This document shows, piece after piece, positions 11,596 through 22,873 of a stretch of 64,000 nt of DNA (the stretch's first letter is position 1; each line of letters opens with the position of its first letter). The stretch comes from Stenocarpella maydis. Lineage: Eukaryota > Ascomycota > Sordariomycetes > Diaporthales > Diaporthaceae. The notes under the pieces were generated by a model that saw only the letters and a program-made list of their open reading frames with translations, had not been told where the DNA came from and ran no database searches. Made by a program: the position numbers and the translations under genes. The stretch spans positions 547,061 to 611,060 of the forward strand of contig NQMI01000017.1 of the NCBI GenBank assembly GCA_002270565.1, read 5' to 3'.

Positions 11596-14500
11596 ATGCC
11601 CTTTCTTCGCACCAAGCGTGGAACTCCGGCCAGCGAGTCTGAGTTGCGCCGCTCAGCCCTGGACCCAGACCATGTCCAGGACCCCAAGGAACCACCCTTG
11701 AGGTCCACCTCCTCAAACGTCGACCTGCGAGAACTGCACCTGTTGCGCTTCGACTCCCACAACTCAGCTGACGCTGACGCCGCTCCTGCCAATGGCTCGA
11801 CTCCTGCAATACCTGCTCCTCCTGTCACCCCTCCGCACGACAGTCCCTCGTTCCCCGCCGCCGCCGACAACGCCCTGACTGTCCCTGTCCGAGATCCCAT
11901 AGACCGCCCCGACTCGCCGCCGATCCAGGACGAAACCCCAAAACACCGCCGCTTCTCCATGTTGAGGTTTCGCAATGCCTCCGACTCTCAGCTCTCGGCC
12001 AGGGCAAAGAAACAGATTGTTGACGAGTCCGCGCCTCCTGTGCCACGGCGTATGTCGCACCGCAACCCTCAGCGTTCTCACCGGAACCCACAGACTCTGG
12101 CTAACAGCATTGTCACAGCCCCCCCCGAGATCATAACCACCGCCCCGACAGTCGAGTTCAATACCGTCCCCAGGAAGCCATCTCGTATGTTTGGTCGTCT
12201 CAGGCGTTCTGGTGAGGAGATGCGGGCCGAGCAGCAACTGCAACAACAAGAACAACAACGACAGACGCAACGGCGGCCGTCGACTCAGGGCCTCAGCAAA
12301 AAAGACAGGCGGAAATCATTTCTCCCAGGCGTGTCTTCCAATGGCAAAATGTCTATAAGCATAGAGGAACCAAAGCGACCAAAATCGTCAAATGCGCCCT
12401 CAACCAATGGCATGGCCCAACACCCTCCGCTCCCACTCCCTGGGACAAGGTTATCCGAGTCCTCGAGGTCCGAAGACAGCTCAGAGCCAATACGTGGGAG
12501 CACTGCCCCTAATGCGTCTACAAGCACGAGCACGACCAATTTCTTCCGGCTTCCGCGGCGGAAACCAAAACAGCCTGAGCCCATGTTTCCCATTGCACAT
12601 CTCCAAAAGAATCGCAGCCATGAACACAATACGAACTCAAACCCGTCGCTGGCACCCTCGACCCCTGTGCGCGCGAGTACTTCGTCTGCCGCTTCTGGAT
12701 ATGGGACCCAGCAGACTCCTGTCGCCCGAGGCCCAAGTGGTGCGAACGGTGTGACCACACCTCCCAGGCGGTCGCCTGCGAAGGCCCTCTTCCACAAGTC
12801 GCATGCTTCACCCGCGACAGCCCTCTTCCGGCCAAAATCCACGAATAGTGGTGCTTCCTCGCCGACAAGATCACAAATGAACCCGCGGGGTAGGTCGTCA
12901 ACAATGAGTTCACTAGGACGGGAGTCTGTGGACGAGCGTCTGGCACCATCGTTCCCCCGAGCATCTACTTCCACTGGTCGAAAAAGCTTTGGCGACCTCC
13001 TAGGAATCAGTCGACTACGGAACAACCCAGAGTCCCTACGTCAGGGGACAGGCACACCGGCCACACCGGGGTCCAACACATCCAAGGATAATTCGCTCAA
13101 TATCCAGAGGGAATCCGTCGTCTTGCCGGAACGCCGGGAAGACGAGAACCCAGGGAGATACCTCGAGCGCCTCGAGGAGGTCGCAAGTCGTAGCGTGATT
13201 GCTGCAGCCATTTCAAAAAGCTCAGACACCTTCTCTCTGGCCGTTCTTCGCAGCTACATGCGGAGGTTCGGCTTCTTCGGCGACCCTATGGACATGGCCA
13301 TAAGGAAGCTGTTGATGTCCGCGGAGCTACCTAAGGAGACACAACACATTGATCGTTTTCTGCAAGCCTTTGCGAACCGCTACCATGAATGTAACCCCGG
13401 GATCTACGCAAACCCGGATCAGGCCTACTTCATAGCCTTCTCAATCTTGATCCTGCATACCGACGTGTTCAACAAGAACAACAAGCACAAGATGCAGAAG
13501 CCCGACTACATCAAGAATACCAGGGGGGAAGGGATCTTTGATGAGATCCTCGAGGTCTTCTATGACAACATCACATACACACCTTTTATCCATGTCGAGG
13601 ATGATTTGGACATGAACGGGGACCGAATGACCGTTCACAAGGTCTCCAAGAAGAAATCCATTCTGCCCAATCCTAACGCTGCAGATGCCGCTACCAAACG
13701 AGCCGCCAAGGAACCCATTGATCCCTACACCATCATTTTGGACAACAGACTCGACATCCTACGGCCCAACCTGAAAGACGTGATGCACCTTGACGATCAC
13801 TTCAGCTACCTCGGGACGGCCCAGAGCCTGAACCTGAAGGAGCTGCAGAGGACCTTCTTCAGGACTGGAATCCTGCAGATCGTATCAGCAAGGTCCCGTC
13901 CTGATGCCTTCATGACCGAGAAGACCGCCACGAATCCCCAGGAGGCCCAACCAGGTGTTGTTGACATAAAGGTCACGAAAGTGGGTCTCTTATGGCGCAA
14001 GGACGTGAAGAAGAAGAAGACGAGATCACCGTGGCAGGAATGGGGTGCCATCCTGACCGGTGCGCAGCTGTACTTCTTTCGTAACACTGCCTGGGTCAAA
14101 AATCTCATGCACCAGTATGAGGCGCACGTCAAGCAAGGTCATGACAGCATGCCGATCATATTCAAGCCGCCACTGGAGACGTTCAAACCAGATGCCCTAA
14201 TGTCCACGGACGGCGCCGTCTCATTGTTGGATGCTACATACAAGAAACATAAGCACGCGTTCGTGTACGTGCGACAAGGAGGACTCGAAGAGGTCCTGCT
14301 TGCCGACAACGAGGATGAGATGAACGACTGGTTGGCGAAACTGAACTATGCAGCCGCATTCAAGACAAATGGGGTGCGCATGAGAGGCGTTCTGGGCAGC
14401 AACTACGATGGCCAAGGCCGGAGAGCTTTCAGAAGGCTGGATACGGACGCGGTCCAGACACCCAGTGGAGAAGTCACCATTGCGCGCTCGAAAGTTGACC

Positions 14501-16179
14501 AACAAATGGCTCACGATATTCTATTTGCACGCCGCGAGATCATCTTTCACAAGGTCGCCGAAGCCAACGAGAAGCTTCAGCATGAGGAGAAGAAACTTGA
14601 GCAGGCGCTGAGGAATGCCCGCCATCTTCAGTTACTCGCCCCGGTCCAGCCGAAGACGCGAGACCAAATGCTCATGGCAGCCGGGCGTATGGCCGCGCAG
14701 CTCAAGTGGGCGAGGGTCGAGATCTGCAAGATCAGGTGCCATCGCGATATCCTCCTCATGGACCTTGAAGAGGAGCGGCAGATGCTGGGGCTCCCTCCAG
14801 GCCCGATGTCAGAAGCCATCAACAGCCCCGACAAGCCGGATCTCGGCCGGCAGATGTCGAAGGCTAGCAGCGGCACGGTAATGCCGAGGCCTCTGACTCC
14901 CAAGCCGACCAGCCCACAGCGCAGCCAGGCAGAAGGCGCAGGGTCGGACGCTGAATCAGGCCAGGGCGAGGCTTTCCAGACGCCGCCAACAAGCACAGCC
15001 CCGTCTTCGTCCCACAGGCGCCAAAACTCCTGGGAACTGCCCGCCCTGAACTTCGATCGGACCAGCATGAGGAAGGCTTCTGTTTCGAGCGCGAGGTCAT
15101 CCCACGCGTCTGTCCCTTCCACGCCACCTCGGACAGCCATCAACACGAGCTCCATGGCTGAGGAAGATGTCGCGCCTCATGATGACGGCGAGGACCACCA
15201 TGAACCAGATGCACGCGAACGTGAACTCTTGGAACAGGCCGGTCTACTCGGTGCGGAGGTCACGCGCAGCCCAGAGCCAATCGATCAGACGAGATCAGTC
15301 GACCCGGATGCCACACCTGAGCGACAGGAACACACGTCTCACAGCAACTCCATGGACAAAGCTGACAAGAACAAGATCCGCCGGAGTCTGCAACGCACGC
15401 TCAGAGAGGGTGCAGGCCACCTTTCTCATGCTCGGAGCCGCAAGGGAAAGGAGCCCGCCACGAGCGGCTCGACGGACGATAACGAGTCTGAGATGCTCAC
15501 TCGTGGGTCCGGCTCTTTCGTGGTTCATGGGAAGAAAGCCTCGGTCATTACCTTCGGGTCTGAGCTTCAGAGCAGCCTGTCGCCTGACGAGCATCTTCGT
15601 GCGCGTAAGGCGTCGCACGCGGAAGGCAGTGTCGCCCACAGCGACAGCGCCGAGGCAATAGATGTAGCCGCTGGCAGTGGCAGCGGAAGTGGCGACGGTG
15701 ATTTTCGGGTCTTTCTGCTGTCTGGCCCAAAGAGTGCTAACAAGCGGCGGTCGTCGGCAGCCAGTGCCAGCACGGCAACGGCCAGGAGTTTCAGAGACCT
15801 GCACAGGAAATATAGCTCGGCACAGGCAGCCAAGGCGTCCTCCTCGGGCGGAAACCTTACTGTTCCTTCGGACGCCGAAAGTGATCCGGCCCTGAGCTTC
15901 TCCGACGGGCGGCGCAGCCCTCTGCTGCAAGAGCACGTGGAAGAGCTGAGGGAAGAGGAAGAGCCTGTTGGCCCAGGAGACAATGCCGACGCCGACGTCG
16001 AAGATTCAGAGTTCAAGAGCGCAACAATGAACAAGACGAGAGAAACTCTGTTTTTCACTCCAGAGCCGCCGGCATCTCCATCCGCCGGCAGTGTGAAGGA
16101 GGCCTCGGAAGAGGGCAAGGACGACCCCAAGGACAGCGGCCAAGGGGAAGCCAACCCAGCAGTTCTCGTGCTTGTTTGA
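11596..16179 (+). CDS. Arf GTPase guanine nucleotide exchange factor, Sec7-PH protein (Syt1/Sec73-like)
   Basis: Exchange factor expected to load GTP onto Arf/Arl GTPases in Golgi-endosome or plasma membrane traffic. It is a single uninterrupted exon of 1527 residues. Residues 1-520 are Ser/Pro/Arg-rich and disordered, with a short Gln tract. The Sec7 domain spans about 522-670 and includes LPKETQHIDRFLQAF, where E581 is in the position of the catalytic glutamic finger (usually LPGEAQ), and AFSILILHTDVFN. A PH domain follows at about 793-925 (VGLLWRKDVKK to WLAKLNYAAAF), then a helical segment to about 1070 (EANEKLQHEEKKLEQALR) and a long low-complexity tail. The order long N-tail, Sec7, PH matches yeast Syt1 and fission yeast Sec73 rather than the large Sec7/Gea proteins. 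The start is the first ATG after an in-frame stop. Confidence 0.9.
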   Translation: MPFLRTKRGTPASESELRRSALDPDHVQDPKEPPLRSTSSNVDLRELHLLRFDSHNSADADAAPANGSTPAIPAPPVTPPHDSPSFPAAADNALTVPVRDPIDRPDSPPIQDETPKHRRFSMLRFRNASDSQLSARAKKQIVDESAPPVPRRMSHRNPQRSHRNPQTLANSIVTAPPEIITTAPTVEFNTVPRKPSRMFGRLRRSGEEMRAEQQLQQQEQQRQTQRRPSTQGLSKKDRRKSFLPGVSSNGKMSISIEEPKRPKSSNAPSTNGMAQHPPLPLPGTRLSESSRSEDSSEPIRGSTAPNASTSTSTTNFFRLPRRKPKQPEPMFPIAHLQKNRSHEHNTNSNPSLAPSTPVRASTSSAASGYGTQQTPVARGPSGANGVTTPPRRSPAKALFHKSHASPATALFRPKSTNSGASSPTRSQMNPRGRSSTMSSLGRESVDERLAPSFPRASTSTGRKSFGDLLGISRLRNNPESLRQGTGTPATPGSNTSKDNSLNIQRESVVLPERREDENPGRYLERLEEVASRSVIAAAISKSSDTFSLAVLRSYMRRFGFFGDPMDMAIRKLLMSAELPKETQHIDRFLQAFANRYHECNPGIYANPDQAYFIAFSILILHTDVFNKNNKHKMQKPDYIKNTRGEGIFDEILEVFYDNITYTPFIHVEDDLDMNGDRMTVHKVSKKKSILPNPNAADAATKRAAKEPIDPYTIILDNRLDILRPNLKDVMHLDDHFSYLGTAQSLNLKELQRTFFRTGILQIVSARSRPDAFMTEKTATNPQEAQPGVVDIKVTKVGLLWRKDVKKKKTRSPWQEWGAILTGAQLYFFRNTAWVKNLMHQYEAHVKQGHDSMPIIFKPPLETFKPDALMSTDGAVSLLDATYKKHKHAFVYVRQGGLEEVLLADNEDEMNDWLAKLNYAAAFKTNGVRMRGVLGSNYDGQGRRAFRRLDTDAVQTPSGEVTIARSKVDQQMAHDILFARREIIFHKVAEANEKLQHEEKKLEQALRNARHLQLLAPVQPKTRDQMLMAAGRMAAQLKWARVEICKIRCHRDILLMDLEEERQMLGLPPGPMSEAINSPDKPDLGRQMSKASSGTVMPRPLTPKPTSPQRSQAEGAGSDAESGQGEAFQTPPTSTAPSSSHRRQNSWELPALNFDRTSMRKASVSSARSSHASVPSTPPRTAINTSSMAEEDVAPHDDGEDHHEPDARERELLEQAGLLGAEVTRSPEPIDQTRSVDPDATPERQEHTSHSNSMDKADKNKIRRSLQRTLREGAGHLSHARSRKGKEPATSGSTDDNESEMLTRGSGSFVVHGKKASVITFGSELQSSLSPDEHLRARKASHAEGSVAHSDSAEAIDVAAGSGSGSGDGDFRVFLLSGPKSANKRRSSAASASTATARSFRDLHRKYSSAQAAKASSSGGNLTVPSDAESDPALSFSDGRRSPLLQEHVEELREEEEPVGPGDNADADVEDSEFKSATMNKTRETLFFTPEPPASPSAGSVKEASEEGKDDPKDSGQGEANPAVLVLV

Positions 16180-17849
16180 CCATGGTGACTTGCTAGCAAG
16201 TCGCGACCCGCCTGTTTCAGCTATCGCGGATCGATTGCAGAACGGGTGAGGGGTCATGACGATACGATTTCATTGTCTACGATACTACTTAATAATCAAC
16301 TTCAAGGCCGAAAGACTCTGGTCGCGCGCAGACGTGGCCCGGACCCTTCAGACTTTTCGTTCTCCGATGGCAGACATCAGCTGTATTTATGTACATAGAC
16401 AAAGGGAATGAGGGAACGGAATAAAGGGCGAGACTTGATACCACACCATCACCACCATCACCACATTTTCAATAAGAGCCTTGCTCTGTTTGTGGACACA
16501 CAGTCGGCTTTATGGATCAGGATGGCGCATATGCAATACACTGGCTTGATGGGCCCCAAGTGAGAGAGATAAACTCCTGATCCTACATCTCTCCACACAT
16601 CATCTCATTACCGTTTTGTTTTTCATTGAGGAAAAGGACTTGTCCACCAAAAGTGAGTTGAAAAGGGTGAGGCAAAGCAAAGCATTGGAACAGGACAGCA
16701 AGGAAAACCACCGAAACCGGCATATTGTTACCTTTACTTTATCTTCTGTTTCTCCCTTGTTCTTACTCTTCTTCCTCTATATCATCTCACCGCCATCTAA
16801 ATCGGGGCGGGGGGGGGGGTGGAGACACACGGCGTTTAGTTGGACCAGGTCTGGCCTTGCACGCTACTCTACTGCTTTGAGTACCCCGAGGTGGCGGATG
16901 GGGAGTTGCTGCTACTTTACGGCCAGCCACTCACACCCCAGACATCATCAAAGGCCCTTGGTGGTGGGGAAATAGCTGAATGGGACATTTCGATATCGTA
17001 CCTGCGCGCGCTTCCAGCCTTCGAGGATCTAGATCTGGCGCCTCGGAGCACTTGTGCTTCAGCATGAGATGGAAATCTTGTGGTTAGATCCGTCTGCTAT
17101 TCCCGTGCTTAGCACACGACAGACCTTGCTGATTTCAGGGCACGCACGAGCAGCACCAGCTCCTCAGAGCCTTGAACAAAAGGCACCCCCCACCTATCGG
17201 GTCTCGATGACCGCTTCATAGTAACGTAAAACCAGGCTGTAATTTTCCCCTCCACCCGTGCCCAGGAGATCTGCCCCGTGCGGTCTGATGCACGCTCTGG
17301 CCTAGACAAAGGAGACACGTCAGGCTTAGTAAACCGCCCTGGAATGGACGAACCACTGACATGGCGAGTACGTATAATCTTGCTCAGGTTCTCGAGTCTG
17401 CAGGATTGTGGACTTCTTTTGCTTTGGCTGATCAGACGCCGGCACAGAGCAGGAGGGCTTGGATTCCTCATGTGATGATGCAGTAAAGGGATGCTTTCTT
17501 TACAAACAAACTATTTGATCTTGGAGTCCGTTTCTAAGGAGCTAGAAGAAGCCAACTCCAAGAAAACCCGCCGTAGGTCTCGACATATCCATAATCTCAT
17601 TAAATTAACCACTCAGGCTGATGGAAACTAGAGGGACTTCTAAGCAATATAGTGGTGCTGATTCAACCTCGTCTTCGCAAGGGGCGCCGCCACTGGTACC
17701 TGCAAGGCTGGTGGACCGCGACTTGGACACAATGTTATATGCTGTCATGAGGAGGTTTGCCCCAAGACATAGCCATCTATATGTGGTAGATCTGGAAGAA
17801 TCTCGCCAATGCGTGTCTACTCGTCAGCATAGGGCTCAGTCTGAGACTC
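16180..17849. other. Convergent intergenic region (Sec7-PH / SRP72 3' ends)
   Basis: About 1.7 kb between converging genes, with a poly-G stretch near 16807-16819. The small open frames have no family resemblance and no RNA gene was recognised. Confidence 0.5.
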
Positions 17850-19884
17850 CTAGCCCTTCCTTCCCTTCTTGCCCTTCTTTCCACCACCACCGCCTCCCTG
17901 GGGCGCCTTCTCGACCTTGATCTGTCCAGCGCCGCTCACGAGGTACAGCGTCTCAGCCACGTTGGCGACCGCCCCACCCTGTGTCGACTCGGCCGCCCGC
18001 TTCTTACCCTTGCGGCCCTTGGGCTTGTAATACGACCGGTCACGCATGGGCAGCCACCGCTCCGGATCAGGCTTGACGTTAGGATCGTAGTTCTTGCCCA
18101 GACGGGGCTTCTTCTTCGACTTTTCAGGCGACGGTTGTGCTCCGGTCGTGGCTTCGACTTCGTTTGCTTTTCGCTTCTTGGATGGCTGTTGTGGGGCAGC
18201 AAACGTGGGCACGCCCGCGTCGAGGAGGGCGGAAACGTCGATTCCAGAAGCAAGCTCTTCAATAGAGGTCAGCGATGAGAGGTGTGGCTCGACCTTTGAG
18301 TAATCAGTCGTTGCAAACGACGCAACGAGTCCTGCTTGTGCGATCCTATCCTGGGCGTCCTGATCGACCATGCGCTCAAAGGCAGCACCGGCAGTCGCAA
18401 GATCAGATGGTTTGGACGAGTGGAGGAGCTCTATTCCTGCCTCGCGCAGCAGAGTCGTGGAGGAGTTCCTGGGTATCTTCTGCCAGTATGCTGCTGCCCG
18501 GCCCAGCTCATCTCGAATGTCCTTCCGGCGGTTCTGCGTGCGATAGAGAGCCACCGCCAGGGCAACAAGCCCCGGTGCGTACCTCACGTCCTCGTGATCG
18601 GCAGTGCCTGCCGATTCGACATACTCAAAGAACTTCTGGAGGACATCGATTGCGCTGTCGTAGTTCTTGGCTTGGATATAGAGATGTATGACTGTGAGCA
18701 GGAGGCCGACATCGTACGGCCTCTTCTCAAGAACAGCGAGGATCTTCTTCAGTGCCGCCTTATCTGTTTGGCACTTGGCCTGCGCCGCCGCGTTAAAATA
18801 GCCAGCGTACACCCGCTCCAGGTCTATCGAAGGAACAGGGCCCTCTTTCAGGAGCGCGGCGGTCTTATCCCTGACCTCTTTCTGCTTATAACACTGCAAT
18901 GCATTTGCGTGCTGGTTGCGCATCACGCCCACGGCTTGGTGGTTGAAGAGCCTGTCGTTGCCGACTTTTGCTTCAGGGACCAGCTCGGAGAGTCTCTGGA
19001 CCATATACTGGTTGCCAAGGCTCCTCGCAATAAGCGAATTCCAGCCAGCCGCAGCTTTGATGGACAAGTCAGTAGTTCTGTCACGGACGTCAGCACATGC
19101 CCCAGACTCGGTCCCTGTCGAATACTTACTCGTAGCTCTCAGCCTGTTTCTGTAGGGCTGCCGCCTCGCCGGTGTTGCCCAAGAGCGTGAAGACATAAGC
19201 CTGCTGCAACAAAATAGGCAGCAGCTCAGTCATTTTGTCCTCCTCGCTCAGGTCCTCTGCCGCGTTGCAGAGGTCAGCAGCCCGATTGAGCATGACTGAT
19301 GCCTTTTGCAAGTCCCCCCTGGCGAGACAGCCACACCCGGCATTGTACGCGGTCTCGAAAGCCTCCATGTCCTCCCTCTTGGGCTGCTTGCTCTTGTCCG
19401 GCACCAGGTCGCCCCTTCCCTGCCACTCGAGCTGGGCGTGCGCTGCCAGCTGGTTGATGACAAGGTCCGTATCCTCGCCGAGCATCGCGGTGCTGTCGTC
19501 CTCCATCAGCACCGAGTACAGCTCGGCCGCCTGGCTGAACCGCTCCGTTCTATAGGCGATCTGGGCGGCGACGTGCTTCAAGGGCCGCCCCGCATTGTAG
19601 AGATCGCGCCCCTCGAGCAGGGCGGCGGCCTCGTCCAGGGCGCCAGTCTTGTAAAGAGCATAAGCCCTCTCAAGGATACAGCGTTCCTCGAGGGCACTGC
19701 CGGCGGCGGCGATGACGCGGAGGGCATCGTCGTACTGGTCGAGGCGCAGCAGGGCGACGACCTTGGTGTGCTGAGCGGTGAGGTCGGACTTGGACGATGC
19801 GAGGGCGGCATCAGCGATGGAGAGGGCCTCGGAGTGGTCGTCTATGCTGGCGCGCGCAAGCAGAGAGGTCAACGAGGAGGCCAT
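17850..19884 (-). CDS. SRP72: Signal recognition particle subunit SRP72
   Basis: Largest protein subunit of the cytosolic signal recognition particle. It binds SRP RNA together with SRP68 and is needed for co-translational targeting to the ER. Exons are complement of 19130..19884 and 17850..19077, giving 660 residues, the usual size. The 52-bp intron has a GTAAGT donor and frame is kept (..AESYE then TTDLSIKAAAGWN..). Residues 1-550 are helical TPR-type repeats. The C-terminal RNA-binding domain is clear: a lysine-rich stretch (KKRKANE), then the SRP72 signature DPERWLPMRDRSYYKPKGRK at about 587-607, and a glycine/lysine tail ending GKKGKKGRKG. The start at 19884 gives MASSLTSLLARASI, a typical N-terminus; an upstream in-frame extension is not family-like. 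The call rests on the C-terminal signature. Confidence 0.95.
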
Positions 19885-20797
19885 GGTGCCTGGGGATGGG
19901 CGACGACGGGGAGTGGTGGTGACGGTGTTGAGTCGATGGCCAAGAAGTAGCCTATATCGTGCGCATGGCCTAGGGATGCGATGGGGGGGGGGGGAAATCC
20001 AATGGCTAAGAAAGGAGACGTTGAGCCTCTCTCCAAGCCTCGGACGTGCGTGTGTTGTGATATTGTATGGTGTTGCGGCAGGCGACGTCGTTTGGCGGAA
20101 TGGAGGGGCTCCTTGGAGGGAAGCTTGGAAGCTCGCGAGGTGTTCTTTCCCCACCTGAAATTTCCACTGCATGTGCACCTTGACTTGTGGGGAAGGGGTG
20201 ACCCTGGAAGCTCGAGCTCCCTAGGAAGTCCCAGTCCTGGTCTTTCTAGTATACTCCGTACTTGGCGTAGTAGGTAGGTACACCACTATGTACATAGTAT
20301 ACTAGGAACGGTCTGAAATGGCCATTTCAGACCAGCGACAGGGCGAGCCTCGTGGGCCTACACTGCATATTGATTGACATGGCTGCCAGTCCCGCCGTAC
20401 GGTTCTGAATACCTGCGCCTTCTATTCCGTCCCTACACCTAGTCGTTACCCAAGCCCCTCGGAGTGGTATGAGAGCGTGATTATAGCCTCGCCCAACAAG
20501 CCCATGCACCCTCCCGGTACTGAACACATGAGGTTCGAGGAAACTGACATCCTATACCCGCTCGCACCCCCACGATGGGAGAGGTTATACAAGACGTATA
20601 CAAGAACCTCGCCAGCTCGCCCTCAGAGTTCCGTGTCGGTTTCGGGACTCTTGTGCCGCAGATTGCCTCTTCCATGGCCCTCCCCTGTCGGCGTCAATGC
20701 CACGGGCCTAGCCAGCCATCCATCGCTATTTTGGTGCGAGCAAACCCGATTCTGATGCCAGAGGCCATGCACGCGATTCCCACCCTGTCCACATGTT
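19885..20797. other. Intergenic region upstream of SRP72
   Basis: Holds the SRP72 promoter and the 3' side of the next minus-strand gene. A TACTCCGTA motif lies at 20252-20260 and a cluster of GTA/TAC-rich short palindromes spans 20250-20310. No gene was seen. Confidence 0.5.
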
Positions 20798-21757
20798 TCA
20801 ATCCCCACTCGAGGCCGGCCCCCGCCTAAACAGCCCTAGGAACCTCCTCTCCTTCACCTGTGGCTGGTACGGCCGCACCGGGTACATCACAGGCGTGTTG
20901 TATTCGTCCAGGCCAGCACGGCCTGGGTTATTGCCGTACGGGCGGGCCCACTTACTCTCTGGGATCTCCCCGAGCCTCGTGCTGTCCGAGGACATCGATA
21001 TCAGCGAGAACCGGTTCGCGAAGCTGGGCCGCCGCCGGAGGGGGCCGCGGGCGCTGTGCTCGAGGCCGCTGTCCATGGAGTCCAGGAGCGGTGTTGCGAT
21101 GCTCATCTCCAGGCGGGGCGGTGGCCTCTCGCTCACGCGCTCCATGTCTCCTCTCCCCGGTTCCTTGTGATCGTGTTTCCTTGCCCCCCTCGCCTTCTTG
21201 TTCTTCCTCCCGCCGTCGCTCGGCTTGGAGGCGGCGCTCGGCTTGGACGAGCTCGTTGTCTTCGAGGCCTTGCTGCTGGAGGACTTGGACGTCCGCGACG
21301 ATTTCGAGGATGCGGTTGACGCGACTGAGCCCCGCGACGACTTGCTGTCCAGCCGTCGCGAGAGCTGGTCAAAAGTCTTGATAGCCTGCAGCCGCGACGT
21401 GTTGGACAGCGACATCAGGGAGTGATAATCCAATCCCGCGTCATGGCTCTTGCTAGCCGTCCGTATCAGCTTGGCAATAACAGCATTGAGCTTCTGGATG
21501 ACCCTGCGCAGGGAGGAGAGCGCCTTGCTGTCGCCTTTCTCGAACCGACCTCCGGACTCGGATACCCGCGCCGAGTAGGCCCGCTCGACCCTCTTGCGGT
21601 CAGTCTTTAGCGAGTGCTTCAGCAGCGCTTGTTGGTCGCTTGACTTTGCGGCCTTGTGGCTGCCATCTTGCTTGTTCCGCCGCTTGAAAGCTTTCAGGAG
21701 CGATATGCAGTTGTCGTAGGTCTCAAGAAGGGATGAGACGCTTGTGCCGAAGCGCAT
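20798..21757 (-). CDS. Conserved fungal protein of unknown function, Ser/Lys-rich
   Basis: Single-exon gene of 319 residues. I do not recognise a named family. Residues 1-140 look ordered and helical (MRFGTSVSSLLETYDNCISL, then a stretch with regularly spaced Leu/Ile such as SLRRVIQKLNAVIAKLI). Residues 140-200 are an almost pure Ser/Lys/Thr run, followed by a basic RKNKKARGARK patch that could be a nuclear signal. The C-terminal 120 residues are Pro/Arg-rich and end in RRFLGLFRRGP. The frame stays open 15 codons upstream, but with only a TTG there; the first ATG is at 21757, so I start there. The helical N-terminus with disordered tail suggests an adaptor-like protein, which is inference. 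Confidence 0.75.
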   Translation of the reverse strand: MRFGTSVSSLLETYDNCISLLKAFKRRNKQDGSHKAAKSSDQQALLKHSLKTDRKRVERAYSARVSESGGRFEKGDSKALSSLRRVIQKLNAVIAKLIRTASKSHDAGLDYHSLMSLSNTSRLQAIKTFDQLSRRLDSKSSRGSVASTASSKSSRTSKSSSSKASKTTSSSKPSAASKPSDGGRKNKKARGARKHDHKEPGRGDMERVSERPPPRLEMSIATPLLDSMDSGLEHSARGPLRRRPSFANRFSLISMSSDSTRLGEIPESKWARPYGNNPGRAGLDEYNTPVMYPVRPYQPQVKERRFLGLFRRGPASSGD

Positions 21758-22310
21758 TTTGTGGGAGGCCTGGGACGCAAAGACTCTCTGCGCGGTATTC
21801 AACAGCTACATGTGTAATTGACAAGGACGAGAGGCATGGGCATGTCACCCGCAATACCGTGGTGGAATTCAGGGCAAAAAAAGGGCCCGACCGTCCACAA
21901 CAAGTCGAATCAATATAGCTCAACCTGAGGCTGCGTGCGGGGCCCAATGCATTGTTGCAGTCGGCGGCTAACTGCGAGCAACTGATAGGCTCTCAGACGC
22001 ACGCTTAGGACCGCATTGTGCTTCATTTGTACGGCCAGCCGACAGGGTACAGATACATAGGCCAGGCGATAGTCATGGTTAGGAAGCCTAGAGTCATATA
22101 ATGAAGAGGGCCGAGTGTCGTGACTCCTCCGCAGTGCTCATCATCAGGACGTCCGGTTGTTCTCAGAGCATGATCGCCCGGCCTGGTCGCCCTGGTAGCA
22201 CATCGCAACCGTGTTCTTCACGTGGGCCTGCGGGCGAGATCCTTGCCAGCGTGCCCGGGCCAGCTCCGCGCCCATGCTGCTCGTTTCAGTATGTATACTA
22301 CACAGGACTA
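21758..22310. other. Intergenic region left of the TA-flanked element
   Basis: Promoter side of the Ser/Lys-rich gene. No credible gene, RNA or repeat was seen before the inverted-repeat element begins at 22311. Confidence 0.5.
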
Positions 22311-22873
22311 CTCTGACTTGCATTCGAGAGTATCAAAACCACGCTAAGTGCGCGCATTTGACAACACCACATTTCTAATTCTCCTTAAATCCAGCTACTT
22401 CAACCCACCACATCTCTATAATACCTTTAAACTAAACAAGGCTTATATTGAACTAAAGAAAAAAGAAAACACTTCATTTTAATATAAGCTTTATTTAGTT
22501 TAAAAATATTATAAAGGTATAATAAATAAAAAAAACTAGATTTAAGAAGAATAAATACTTAAATTATAATACTCTTAAATATAAGTAAAAATTCTTAATA
22601 AATAGATAATTTAGAAGTTAAGTAAGAATATTGTAAATTTAGCTAATTTTATATATTATATTTTTATAATATTTTTAAACTAAATAAGCCTTATATTAAA
22701 ATAAAAAGCTTTCTTACTTTTTTATTTCAATATAGGGCTTGTTTAGTTTAAAGGTATTGTGGAGGTGTGGTGTGTAGAATTAGCTAGATTTGAGGAGAGT
22801 TGGAAATCCTAGGTGTGTTGTGTCAAATGCGCATACTTAGCATGGTTTTGATACTCTCGAATGCAAGTCAGAA
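22311..22873. mobile_element. Non-autonomous inverted-repeat element with TA flanks (Tc1/mariner-like MITE, apparent dimer)
   Basis: The outermost 53 bases at the left (22311-22363) and the complement of the right (22821-22873) match at 49 positions, and all four differences are C/T or G/A transitions. TA dinucleotides sit directly outside both ends (22309-22310 and 22874-22875), as expected for Tc1/mariner target duplication. The interior is extremely AT-rich and holds two more, degraded copies of the arm: an inverted one at about 22477-22562 and a direct one at about 22637-22708. The order arm, inverted arm, arm, inverted arm suggests two short elements head to tail, or one inserted in another. 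There is no transposase frame. Superfamily assignment rests on the TA flank only. Confidence 0.8.

Noticed and set aside
12285..13025. Long minus-strand frame (246 codons) inside the Sec7-PH gene
   Set aside because: It is antisense to a clearly coding exon, has no domain, and arises from the Ser/Pro codon bias of the sense strand.
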